From positions 186,001-250,000 of the forward strand of contig JAEWGC010000028.1 in the NCBI GenBank assembly GCA_023388495.1: 64,000 nucleotides of DNA, read 5' to 3'. Position 1 is the stretch's first letter, and the number at the start of each line of letters is the position of its first letter. Position numbers and translations under genes: made by a program. Below, in pieces: positions 53,267 to 61,040 of the stretch. The notes under the pieces are model-generated. The model was given only the letters and a program-made list of their open reading frames with translations. It was not told the origin of the DNA and ran no database searches. The stretch comes from Bacillota bacterium. GTDB taxonomy: Bacteria; Bacillota; Clostridia; Tissierellales; Tissierellaceae.

Positions 53267-54403
53267 ATGTGGAAAATAGCCTTATCTGGAATGAAGGGTA
53301 GGAAGAAGGATACCCTTTTATTGTCTGTTGTAATTACTTTGTCCTTTATATTTATAATTACCTCTACGATCCTTCATGAAAGTTCAGAGCAAACTAAGCT
53401 TGATCAGAGGATAGCTATGTTTGGTTCATGGGATACAGAATATCTTAAGGGAAATGAAAGTATTCATAATGAACTGTCAAAATTAGAGGATATAAATAAG
53501 CTTGGAGCTAGTAGGATAATTGGCAATTCTGAAACCCTAGGAACTGTAGGTACAATAAACAAGGAATTGGAGGAAATTGGGTACTTCCAAATGTATGAAG
53601 GGAGAATGCCGGAGAATGAAAATGAAATTGCCATTGAAGTAAGTCAACTTGGCAAATTCCCTAAAGAAATAAAAGTAGGAGATATCATACCTGTAGAGAT
53701 AAAAATAGGACTATTTGAAAAATCCGAAGGCGAAATCAATAAAGAGGCAATTTATAGATTTGTGGAAAAGCTATATCCATCAACCAGATACGGATTGGGA
53801 AGACTATCAGTTGAGAATGTAAGAGATTTAGCTAAAAAAGCATATCCTACAAAGTTTGGAAAGACATGGGTATACGTTTATGCAGGTAAAAATATAGATG
53901 ATGTAAAAATGAATGTAGAATTAAAACGAATGGCACGTGAAAAGTCTTTTAAATTAGTTAATTATAAAGAGGGAAATCAAAAAATATTTAATAAGTCATT
54001 TAATATATCAGCTATAATTGCCATTTTAGGAGCTTTTGTTGGAATTACTATAATGTTCATTCTCTATAATTCAGCAGTATCAGAGCTGGAGCAGGAAAGA
54101 GGAAGAATAGGGATATTTCAAGCCCTTGGAGTTACAGGGGAGGAATTTAGTAAAGTGTATCTGTTTACAGGATTAGGGTATGGATTAATTTCCTTAGTAG
54201 CTAGTCATGTAATTTTAGCCATAGGAGTATTATTTATGTCCATTGGAATTGGAAGAGGAAAGATACTATGGCTATATCCTTGGGGCCTCTATATAGCATT
54301 ATCTATAATTGTATTTGTAGTTATTGTAATGATATATTATCTACCCATAAGAAAAATATTAAAACATCAGCCAATATATAACATTGAGGGTTTAAGTAGA
54401 TAG
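53267..54403 (+). CDS. FtsX/MacB-like permease (single-unit)
   Basis: 378 residues. N-terminal helix after a basic patch (MWKIALSGMKGRKKDTLLLSVVITLSFIFIITSTIL), an outer domain of about 200 residues, then three C-terminal helices with the FtsX pattern (ISAIIAILGAFVGITIMFILYNSAVSELEQERGRIGIFQALGVTGEEF, YGLISLVASHVILAIGVLFM, LYIALSIIVFVVIVMIYYLPI). This is half the size of BceB-type permeases. FtsX-type permeases normally pair with a LolD/MacB-like ATPase, which is missing here. The ATG follows GGAAGGAAG. Last gene before the right-hand direct repeat. Confidence 0.82.
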   Translation: MWKIALSGMKGRKKDTLLLSVVITLSFIFIITSTILHESSEQTKLDQRIAMFGSWDTEYLKGNESIHNELSKLEDINKLGASRIIGNSETLGTVGTINKELEEIGYFQMYEGRMPENENEIAIEVSQLGKFPKEIKVGDIIPVEIKIGLFEKSEGEINKEAIYRFVEKLYPSTRYGLGRLSVENVRDLAKKAYPTKFGKTWVYVYAGKNIDDVKMNVELKRMAREKSFKLVNYKEGNQKIFNKSFNISAIIAILGAFVGITIMFILYNSAVSELEQERGRIGIFQALGVTGEEFSKVYLFTGLGYGLISLVASHVILAIGVLFMSIGIGRGKILWLYPWGLYIALSIIVFVVIVMIYYLPIRKILKHQPIYNIEGLSR

Positions 54404-54420
54404 AGTCTATAGATAAAATA

Positions 54421-54466
54421 TATTAATATATAAAAGAGTATCACCAATACTTCATAAATAAAAAAT
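54421..54466 (+). repeat. 46-bp direct repeat, right copy (ribU 3'-end duplicate)
   Basis: 45 of 46 positions identical to 47080-47125, including codons for IYKRVSPILHK and the stop, but with no ribU body upstream. It lies 18 bases after the FtsX-like gene and merges into the recQ terminator. Confidence 0.85.
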
Positions 54467-54497
54467 AGGGGCTGGCATAGAAACCAGCTCCTATTTT
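54462..54497. terminator. Bidirectional terminator before recQ 3' end
   Basis: 14-bp stem (54462-54475 with 54484-54497, one G-U pair) and an 8-base loop; A run on the left and T run on the right serve both strands. Confidence 0.85.
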
Positions 54498-56655
54498 ATT
54501 TCAATCCATTTTTTGCAATAACAACCTTTATATCATCATAACTAATTTCTTCAGGTAAAGATTCTTTTATAGGCTTTAATTTTTCTAAGCCTAATTTATT
54601 TATTACAGCTAATATTTTCTCTTCTTTAGTAGGATCATCTATAAATCTTGACCAGTCCACACTTTGTCCTTGTTCTTCACAACGAGATAAATGTTCAATA
54701 ATAGTGTTTGTTGTAAAATTTCTTTTTTCTGATATATCCTTTAAAGATAGACCTTGTAAATAACAATCATAAGTAGATTTGTATCTATCCACTAAATCTT
54801 CTCTTATAATCTCTTCTTTTTTAATGTCTAAGGGGCTAACATCATTGCGAGTAGAATAGTCTTTAATTACTTCTAGAAAACTTTCTCCATAGGATTCATA
54901 TTTCTTCAAGCCCACTCCTTTTATCATAAGCATAGCTTCTTTATCTTGTGGGAAATATGATGCCATCTCCTTTAATGTAGAATCATGGAATATCATAAAG
55001 GGAGCCAATCCATTTTCTTGAGAAATAGAATATCTTACTGATTTTAATTCTTGGAATAATTCTTCATCAAAGCTTTCTAACATATCTTCTGTAGATAATC
55101 CCTTTTTATCATTGGAGGATTTAATTTCTACTAAATGCTTTTTGTGATAAACATTGACTTGCCCTCTCAATACTTCGCCAGCAGTAGCTGCTAATTTTAA
55201 AACAGGAAACTTATCCGCAGTTACATAGATATATCCCCTAGATACTAAGGTCATTATGATTTCCCTTAAAGAATTTTCGCTATATTCCTTCATTATTCCA
55301 TAGGTAGAAACATTATCTAACCCAAATTCTAGGAGTTTTTTATTTCTTGATCCCCTTAGAACTTGAATTACTGTAGTTAATCCATATCTTTCCTGAACCC
55401 TATATATACAAGATAGTATCTTTTGAGATTCTATTGTGATATCTACCATTTCTGATTTATCTAAGCAGTTGCCACAATTACTACAGTTAGAGTCTGTAAT
55501 CTTTTCGCCAAAGTATTCTAATATGCTATTTCTAAGACAGTCATTAGTGTGACAGTAATCTACTAAATATTGAAGATTTTTATAAAGAATAGTTTCCCGC
55601 TCTAATGATATAGGGTTGTTCTGTATCAAAAGCTTTTGCTTCACTATATCTGAGGGAGAATATAAAAGTGTACAACGACTAGGCTCTCCATCTCTACCTG
55701 CACGACCTGCCTCTTGGTAATATGCCTCCATATTTTGAGGCATATTATAATGAATTATAAACCTAACATCTGGCTTGTCTATTCCCATGCCAAAGGCATT
55801 GGTAGCCACTATTATTTGTACTCTGTTATATATAAAATCATCTTGATTATCTTGACGAGTATCTGAATCCATTCCTCCATGATATGCTACTACTGAAAAA
55901 CCATCTCGGCTTAATTTTTCAGTTAATCCTTCTACAGTTTTTCTTGTAGCACAGTATATAATCCCAGATTCATTAGAAAAATTATCGGCTATGTAGTTTT
56001 TTACATAAGAGTATTTATCACTTACTTTAACTACTTCATAAAATAAATTTGGCCTGTCAAATCCGATTATAGATTCTATAGGATTTTTTAATTGAATTAA
56101 TTCCTTAATTTCTTCTACTACTTCCTTAGTAGCCGTTGCAGTATAACAGGCTACTACAGGTCTATTAGAAAATGTTCGAATAAATCTTGGTATTTCTCTA
56201 TAGGATGGTCTAAAATCATGTCCCCATTGAGATATACAATGGGCCTCATCAACGGCAATCATAGAAACCTTTATATCATTTACCAAGTTAATAAAAGAAA
56301 ATGTATTTAAACGTTCTGGAGCCACATAGATTATTTTGTATTTTCCTTCTTTTATTTCCTCCACTCTATAATTAAACTCATTATCATCTAAGGTACTATT
56401 GATAAAAGTACCAGGTATTCCAACTTCATTTAATGAATCCACCTGATCCTTCATTAAAGATATAAGAGGTGAAACAACTATGGTAATTCCATCTAATAAA
56501 ACTGCTGGCAACTGATAACAAAGAGATTTTCCTCCACCTGTAGGCATTATACCTAAGACATCTCTCCCGTTTAAAATTCCATTTATTAATTTTTCCTGAC
56601 CTTCTTTAAATTCACTATATCCAAAATAAGATTTAAGAGCATTATAAATATTCAC
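54496..56655 (-). CDS. recQ: ATP-dependent DNA helicase RecQ
   Basis: 719 residues. Helicase motifs: I GIMPTGGGKSLCYQLPA (about residues 34-50), II DEAHCISQWGHDFRPSY, VI QEAGRAGRDGEPSRC; RecQ zinc-binding Cys residues in CHTNDCLRNSILEYFGEKITDSNCSNCGNC; RQC winged helix; HRDC-like region (EELFQELKSVRYSISQENGLAPFMIFHDSTLKEMASYFP); and a C-terminal HTH extension (QGLSLKDISEKRNFTTNTIIEHLSRCEEQG), as in B. subtilis-type RecQ. Unwinds DNA in recombinational repair. Start choice: GTG 56655, 5 bases after AGGAGGTGA; the in-frame GTG at 56664 lies within that site. Confidence 0.95.
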   Translation of the reverse strand: MNIYNALKSYFGYSEFKEGQEKLINGILNGRDVLGIMPTGGGKSLCYQLPAVLLDGITIVVSPLISLMKDQVDSLNEVGIPGTFINSTLDDNEFNYRVEEIKEGKYKIIYVAPERLNTFSFINLVNDIKVSMIAVDEAHCISQWGHDFRPSYREIPRFIRTFSNRPVVACYTATATKEVVEEIKELIQLKNPIESIIGFDRPNLFYEVVKVSDKYSYVKNYIADNFSNESGIIYCATRKTVEGLTEKLSRDGFSVVAYHGGMDSDTRQDNQDDFIYNRVQIIVATNAFGMGIDKPDVRFIIHYNMPQNMEAYYQEAGRAGRDGEPSRCTLLYSPSDIVKQKLLIQNNPISLERETILYKNLQYLVDYCHTNDCLRNSILEYFGEKITDSNCSNCGNCLDKSEMVDITIESQKILSCIYRVQERYGLTTVIQVLRGSRNKKLLEFGLDNVSTYGIMKEYSENSLREIIMTLVSRGYIYVTADKFPVLKLAATAGEVLRGQVNVYHKKHLVEIKSSNDKKGLSTEDMLESFDEELFQELKSVRYSISQENGLAPFMIFHDSTLKEMASYFPQDKEAMLMIKGVGLKKYESYGESFLEVIKDYSTRNDVSPLDIKKEEIIREDLVDRYKSTYDCYLQGLSLKDISEKRNFTTNTIIEHLSRCEEQGQSVDWSRFIDDPTKEEKILAVINKLGLEKLKPIKESLPEEISYDDIKVVIAKNGLK

Positions 56656-56796
56656 GGATATCACCTCCTACACAATTTTATCTTTTTTATGGGGTAATAT
56701 CAAGGAGAAGAAATAATAACTGTTGGATATGATGTCATATTGGATATATTATAGATATAATGTATTAAAGGGTGTATAGATGAAAGGGGAGAGATT

Positions 56797-57132
56797 ATGG
56801 AGAGTAGAAAACTAAGAATTAAAGGTGAAAATATAAAAGAAATTGTTCACTTGCTAAGTAGTGATATACAAAATAGTAAACTTCAGCCAGCAGAAAACAT
56901 TCATATTTTAATAAGTGAAAAATATTATTTTAGAACTAATTCACAGTTAATGGCCTGTCTAATATTGAAGATAGAAGATGAAAATAACTGTGTAATCGAT
57001 ATAGTAGCTGGTGGTGGGGGTCAAGGTTTGTTGGATTCTACCTGGGGAGCAGAGAAAAAAAGAGTTAAAGAAATTGTAGATGAGATTGAGAAGATTTGTG
57101 AACATAGAGGTTGGGAAATAGTTTGCTATTAG
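56797..57132 (+). CDS. Small protein of unknown function
   Basis: 111 residues; not firmly recognised. One alpha/beta domain with IHILISEKYYFRTNSQLMACLILKIED and a striking IDIVAGGGGQGLLDSTWGAEKKRVKEIVDEIEKIC. The Gly-rich GGGGQG followed by WGAEK resembles small clostridial DUF6054-like proteins, but I would not rely on that. No signal peptide. The ATG follows AAGGGGAGAG. It stands alone, divergent from recQ. Confidence 0.75.
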   Translation: MESRKLRIKGENIKEIVHLLSSDIQNSKLQPAENIHILISEKYYFRTNSQLMACLILKIEDENNCVIDIVAGGGGQGLLDSTWGAEKKRVKEIVDEIEKICEHRGWEIVCY

Positions 57133-57235
57133 AAGCAAAAAGAATCGTTTCAGTGCCTTAAATTCCATCTAGTGTAAAACAATAGATTAGGGTATAATTA
57201 GTAGCAGAAGAATTTAAGCGTAAGGAGAGAGGTTG

Positions 57236-57604
57236 ATGAAGTTTAAAATAAACATGGAATTTAAGTTCATAATATCTTTATTGTTTTCAGTATTAGTTGC
57301 AATATTTGCCATTCAGAATGCAGGCAGTGTAGAGATTAATTTTTTATTTACTAAGTTCACTATTTCTCAGGCTGTAGTCATATTGTGCTCTACCATTTTA
57401 GGAGCTTTGATTGTGCTTTTATTAGGACTTATTAAACAAATCAAGCAGAATATGAAAATTAAGCAATTGAATAAAGAAATAGAAATGCTTACAGAAGAAA
57501 AGGGCAAGATTCAAGCTAAGATAGATGAATTTGCTTTAGCTAATGAAGAAGAAAAAATAGAAGATAGTGGTGAAGAAGCAGTATCAGAAAATGAAGCGGA
57601 ATAA
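57236..57604 (+). CDS. LapA-domain (DUF1049) small membrane protein
   Basis: 122 residues. Two membrane helices (FIISLLFSVLVAIFAIQNAGSVEINFLF and ISQAVVILCSTILGALIVLLLGLI), then a cytoplasmic coiled coil (MKIKQLNKEIEMLTEEKGKIQAKIDE) and an acidic tail. The FAIQNAGSVEINFLF segment between helices is the LapA/DUF1049 signature. In Gram-negatives LapA helps regulate lipopolysaccharide synthesis; in Firmicutes the role is unknown. ATG 57236 follows AAGGAGAGAGG better than the TTG at 57233. Confidence 0.85.
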   Translation: MKFKINMEFKFIISLLFSVLVAIFAIQNAGSVEINFLFTKFTISQAVVILCSTILGALIVLLLGLIKQIKQNMKIKQLNKEIEMLTEEKGKIQAKIDEFALANEEEKIEDSGEEAVSENEAE

Positions 57605-57652
57605 TAAGAATTAGGTGAATAAATTTCTATACTTTCTAGTTTTCTAAAGACC

Positions 57653-57681
57653 TTGTGATGTTTTTATCACTAGGGTATAAT
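57653..57681 (+). promoter_or_regulatory. Likely promoter of the 57738 gene
   Basis: TTGTGA at 57653-57658, 17-base spacer, perfect TATAAT at 57676-57681, 57 bases before the start codon. Confidence 0.55.
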
Positions 57682-57737
57682 TGATAATATATAGTTAGAA
57701 TCTATTTAAGGCTATAATAGAATATGGGGGGATTAGA

Positions 57738-58097
57738 ATGTTTAAAAAAGAAGAATCTCAAGAATCAAAATACAAGGTATTGCTAGTGGCTTATAAAGAC
57801 TTGTCGGAGGATATGGAGAAAGAATTACTTTATTATTTTATATCAAATATCAGAAGTAAAGAAGAGATAGAAGAAAATGTATCTGCTAGTGATAAGAGTT
57901 CTTCTGGATTATCATTTAGAACAGGTGTATATCATAGTTGGTTTAAAGACACAATTTTGGAAAAATTAAATGAGGGATATAAGTTAGGTATTGTTGAAAT
58001 ACCTAAGTCATATGGCAATAGTGGAGAAGTAAAATTAAAAGCATTAGATGAAAAGTTTGGAGAAAATATATTAATAGTAGCAATAGACGAGTTATAA
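57738..58097 (+). CDS. Small protein of unknown function
   Basis: 119 residues; not recognised. Soluble alpha/beta composition: YKVLLVAYKDLSEDMEKELLYYFISNIRSKEEIEENV, an SSSGLSFRTGVYHSWFKDTILEKL middle, and LGIVEIPKSYGNSGEVKLKALDEKFGENILIVAIDEL. No signal, membrane span or Cys motif. The ATG follows GGGGGGATTAGA. It has its own promoter and terminator and lies just before the tsa operon. Confidence 0.75.
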   Translation: MFKKEESQESKYKVLLVAYKDLSEDMEKELLYYFISNIRSKEEIEENVSASDKSSSGLSFRTGVYHSWFKDTILEKLNEGYKLGIVEIPKSYGNSGEVKLKALDEKFGENILIVAIDEL

Positions 58098-58100
58098 AGT

Positions 58101-58128
58101 AAAACCACGGATTGATTCTGTGGTTTTT
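58101..58128 (+). terminator. Terminator after the 57738 gene
   Basis: 11-bp stem (58101-58111 with 58117-58127, one G-U pair), 5-base loop, ending in five T residues. Confidence 0.75.
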
Positions 58129-58186
58129 AAAATGGATGGATATCGGAAACAAAAGCAAAAAGAACCACCTCCAGTGCTTGTGCTTA

Positions 58187-58216
58187 TTGTTAATTTTTAC
58201 TGCCCTGTGATATAAT
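58187..58216 (+). promoter_or_regulatory. Likely promoter of the tsaE-tsaB-rimI-tsaD operon
   Basis: TTGTTA at 58187-58192, 18-base spacer, perfect TATAAT at 58211-58216, about 34 bases before tsaE. Confidence 0.55.
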
Positions 58217-58249
58217 AACCTTAGCAATACAAGTGAAAGGTTGATATTC

Positions 58250-58708
58250 TTGGAGATAAGATTAAATGGTTTAGAAGAAACTAAAGAATTTGGTATTAAA
58301 TTGGGTCAAATATTAGAAGGTGGAGATATAGTTTGTCTAAATGGAGACTTAGGAGCGGGGAAGACTACTTTAACTAAATCAATAGGCCTTGGTCTTGGAG
58401 TTAGTGATTATATAACTAGTCCAACATTTACTTTAATTAATGAATATAGAGGAAGGCTTCCAGTTTACCATTTTGATGTATATAGATTGGAAAATGTAGA
58501 TGAACTCTATGACTTAGGTTTTGATGAATACTTCTACGGAAAGGGAATTTCCATCATAGAATGGGCAGAAAAAATAGAAAAATTATTACCCAAAGAAAGA
58601 ATAGTACTCAATATAGAAAAGGGTATAGATATAGATGAAAGAAGGATAAATATTACAGGATATGGTAATAGATATATAGAGATACTTAAGGAGTTGGAGA
58701 AAAAATGA
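58250..58708 (+). CDS. tsaE: tRNA t6A biosynthesis ATPase TsaE
   Basis: 152 residues. P-loop GDLGAGKTTLTKSIGLGLG (about residues 34-52), then VSDYITSPTFTLINEYRG and PVYHFDVYRLENVDELYDLGFDEYF, all standard for TsaE (YjeE/YdiB). It drives the TsaB-TsaD-TsaE complex that adds threonylcarbamoyl to A37 of ANN-decoding tRNAs. Start choice: AAAGG at 58236-58240 is 9 bases before TTG 58250; TTG 58241 has no spacer. It overlaps tsaB by 4 bases. Confidence 0.94.
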   Translation: MEIRLNGLEETKEFGIKLGQILEGGDIVCLNGDLGAGKTTLTKSIGLGLGVSDYITSPTFTLINEYRGRLPVYHFDVYRLENVDELYDLGFDEYFYGKGISIIEWAEKIEKLLPKERIVLNIEKGIDIDERRINITGYGNRYIEILKELEKK

Positions 58709-59406
58709 AAATATTAGCTTTAGATACATCAACTATGCTGGCAACCTGTGCAGTATTAGATGAAAATAGGGTCTTAGGAGAATATTCGTTGAACCAAGAG
58801 GAAACTCATTCGGAAAAACTAGTACCTATGGTCAAGGAAGTATTAGATAGCCTAGGGTTAAAGGTTAGTGATATAGATCTTTATGGAGTAGCTACAGGTC
58901 CTGGTTCCTTTACTGGTCTTAGAATTGGTGTGGCAACAATAAAGGCCTTTGCCCATTTGTTTGATAAGCCAGTAGTAGGGATATCTACATTAGAGGCTTT
59001 GGCTTTTAATTTTCCTTATAATGAAGTAGTGGTACCAATGATAGATGCGAGACGTGACAGAGTGTATACTGGTATATATACTTGGGAAGATGGTAAAATT
59101 AAGACAATAATGGAACCTGATGTTTTAGATATATATGATTTATTAGAAAAACTTGATGAATCATATGAAAAGGTATTGGTAAATGGAGATGGTTCTCTTC
59201 TTCACAGAGAAAAGATCAAAGAGAGATTAAAAGAAAAGGTTAACTTATCTACTATTGGTCAGAACTTCTGTAGGGCTACTAGTATTGGAGAGCTAGCTCT
59301 TATAAATTATAATGAAGGGCAAATAAATGATTATTATACCTTAGTACCAGAATATTTAAGAGAATCTCAGGCTCAAAGGGAACTAAGAGAAAAGGAGCAA
59401 AGATAA
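58705..59406 (+). CDS. tsaB: tRNA t6A biosynthesis protein TsaB
   Basis: 233 residues of the ASKHA fold. MKILALDTSTMLATCAVLDENRVLGEYSLNQEETHSEKLVPMVKEVL and VATGPGSFTGLRIGVATIKAFAHLFDKPVVGISTLEALAFN are the TsaB (YeaZ/YdiC) hallmarks. It is the non-catalytic partner of TsaD and keeps it active. Start overlaps the end of tsaE (ATGA). rimI begins 1 base after its stop. Confidence 0.94.
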   Translation: MKILALDTSTMLATCAVLDENRVLGEYSLNQEETHSEKLVPMVKEVLDSLGLKVSDIDLYGVATGPGSFTGLRIGVATIKAFAHLFDKPVVGISTLEALAFNFPYNEVVVPMIDARRDRVYTGIYTWEDGKIKTIMEPDVLDIYDLLEKLDESYEKVLVNGDGSLLHREKIKERLKEKVNLSTIGQNFCRATSIGELALINYNEGQINDYYTLVPEYLRESQAQRELREKEQR

Positions 59407-59407
59407 A

Positions 59408-59851
59408 ATGGATATTACTATCCGCAGAATGGAAGAAGAAGATTTAGATAGAATAATGGAAATAGAAAAGGATGCCTTTACTACTCCTTGGCCCAAGGAG
59501 TCTTTTTTACTTGAGATTACCAAAAATCAGTTAGCTAGGTATATAGTAGCAGAAATGGATAATTTGGTAGTAGGATATGGTGGTATCTGGCTTATACTAG
59601 ATGAAGGGCATATAACTAATATTGCAGTAGATAGTAAATATAGAAAAATAGGTGCAGGTAAGGCTATAGTAGAAGGACTTATTTATTTATGTACAAAAGA
59701 GAGAATTGCAGCAATGACCTTAGAGGTTAGGGAATCTAATATTGCTGCTCAAAACCTTTATAAAAAATATGGTTTTGTTGAATCGGGAATTAGACCAAAG
59801 TATTATCAAGATGACAATGAAGACGCAATAATTATGTGGAAAAAACTATAG
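59408..59851 (+). CDS. rimI: Ribosomal-protein-S18 alanine N-acetyltransferase RimI
   Basis: 147 residues, GNAT fold. IRRMEEEDLDRIMEIEKDAFTTPWPKESF at the N-terminus, acetyl-CoA loop in NIAVDSKYRKIGAGKAIVEGLI (about residues 77-98; the usual RxxGxG/A reads RKIGAG), LEVRESNIAAQNLYKKYGFVESGIRPKYY. It acetylates the N-terminus of ribosomal protein S18 in model bacteria. Position between tsaB and tsaD is the standard Firmicute order. Confidence 0.92.
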   Translation: MDITIRRMEEEDLDRIMEIEKDAFTTPWPKESFLLEITKNQLARYIVAEMDNLVVGYGGIWLILDEGHITNIAVDSKYRKIGAGKAIVEGLIYLCTKERIAAMTLEVRESNIAAQNLYKKYGFVESGIRPKYYQDDNEDAIIMWKKL

Positions 59852-59869
59852 AATTAAGAGGTGTTAATT

Positions 59870-60874
59870 ATGTTGACATTAGCCATAGAAACTTCTTGCG
59901 ATGAAACATCTGTTGCTGTTATTAAAGATGGCAGAGAAGTTTTATCTAATATAATATCTTCTCAAATAGATATTCATAGGAAATTCGGAGGTGTGGTACC
60001 AGAAATAGCTTCAAGAAAGCATATTGAAAGTATTAATCCAATAATACAAGAGGCGATGGATAAGGCAAATATTGGATTTAAAGATATAGATTTAATAGGA
60101 GTAACTCAAGGACCAGGATTGGTTGGAGCTTTACTTATTGGTATATCAACAGCAAAATCATTAGCTTATGGTTTAGATATACCAATTATAGGAGTAAACC
60201 ATATTGAAGGACATGTTTGTGCAAATTATATTGAACATAAAGATCTGGAGCCCCCATTTACTTGTCTAATAGTATCAGGTGGACATACTTACTTAGTACA
60301 AGCAAATAGCTATACTAATTATGAGTTGATAGGTCGAACAAGGGATGATGCTGCTGGTGAAGCATTTGACAAGGTGGCTAGAGCACTGGGACTTCCTTAT
60401 CCAGGAGGACCAGTTATAGATAAACTATCCACAACAGGAAATAAGGAAGCTATTGAGTTTCCGAGGGTAATGTTGGAGCCAAAATCCTATGATTTTAGCT
60501 TTAGTGGACTTAAGACAGCGGTATTAAATTATTTAAATCAAAGAGAACAAAAAGGTGAAGAAATAGTAATAGAAGATGTAGCCGCATCTTTTCAACAGGC
60601 TGTACTAGATGTGCTTGTGGATAAATCCTTTAGATTAGCTAAGGAAAGAAAATCTAAAAAGATAGTTATAGCTGGAGGAGTGGCTGCAAATCAAGGACTG
60701 CGAACTATGATGGAAGAGAGAGGTAAGAAGGAAAATATAGAGATATTTTATCCATCTAGAATTTTATGCACAGATAATGCTGCTATGATTGGTGCAGCAG
60801 CATATTTCAATTATAAAGAAGGAAAGAAATCAGACCTTCACTTAAATGTTATACCAAATTTAGACTTGAATTGA
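59870..60874 (+). CDS. tsaD: tRNA N6-threonylcarbamoyladenosine transferase TsaD
   Basis: 334 residues. LAIETSCDETSVAVIKDGREVLSNIISSQIDIHRKFGGVVPEIASRKH opens the ASKHA fold. The metal site HIEGH lies in GVNHIEGHVCANY (about residues 109-121), and GGHTYLV, KVARALGLPYPGGPVID and a C-terminal CTDNAAMIGAAAY follow. Catalytic transferase of the t6A pathway (formerly gcp, ydiE). ATG 59870 follows AGAGGTG; the GTG at 59861 lies in that site. Downstream lies a DnaA-box cluster and then an inverted ABC-F gene, as in B. subtilis ydiB-ydiF. Confidence 0.96.
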   Translation: MLTLAIETSCDETSVAVIKDGREVLSNIISSQIDIHRKFGGVVPEIASRKHIESINPIIQEAMDKANIGFKDIDLIGVTQGPGLVGALLIGISTAKSLAYGLDIPIIGVNHIEGHVCANYIEHKDLEPPFTCLIVSGGHTYLVQANSYTNYELIGRTRDDAAGEAFDKVARALGLPYPGGPVIDKLSTTGNKEAIEFPRVMLEPKSYDFSFSGLKTAVLNYLNQREQKGEEIVIEDVAASFQQAVLDVLVDKSFRLAKERKSKKIVIAGGVAANQGLRTMMEERGKKENIEIFYPSRILCTDNAAMIGAAAYFNYKEGKKSDLHLNVIPNLDLN

Positions 60875-60889
60875 TATATTCTAACAATT

Positions 60890-61040
60890 TTTTCCACAAA
60901 TTGTCCACATACAGGAAATTATTTTATTACCAAAATATGTGGACAGTGTGGATAATATGAGATAAACCTTAGAATATAGGCCTTGTACTGTGGATAACGT
61001 TGTGGGTATTGTGTATAATATGTGAATTATATGTGGAATT
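60890..61040. promoter_or_regulatory. Dense DnaA-box cluster between tsaD and the ABC-F gene
   Basis: Perfect boxes (TGTGGATAA, reverse) at 60947-60955 and 60989-60997. Single-mismatch boxes TTTTCCACA 60890-60898, TTGTCCACA 60901-60909 and TGTGTATAA 61010-61018. Weaker ones at 60938-60946, 61001-61009 and 61032-61040. The first two point right and the rest left. Several abut directly. Confidence 0.8.

Larger units (their letters stand above)
47126..54466. mobile_element. Putative inserted cassette bounded by the ribU 3'-end direct repeat
   Basis: The 46-bp repeat at 47080-47125 recurs in the same orientation at 54421-54466 and delimits about 7.3 kb. Inside are a TPR-HTH regulator, two ABC-2 type permeases, a cyclophilin-like lipoprotein, an ABC ATPase and an FtsX-like permease: a self-contained regulated export unit between two housekeeping genes (ribU and recQ). 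Direct repeats formed by copying a gene's 3' end are typical of site-specific integration. No integrase or transposase lies inside, so the entry mechanism is unknown and a simple duplication is an alternative. Confidence 0.5.

Noticed and set aside
54421..54466. Second ribU gene or pseudogene
   Set aside because: Only the last 13 codons and stop are present, with no trace of the ribU body upstream; treated as a direct repeat end instead.
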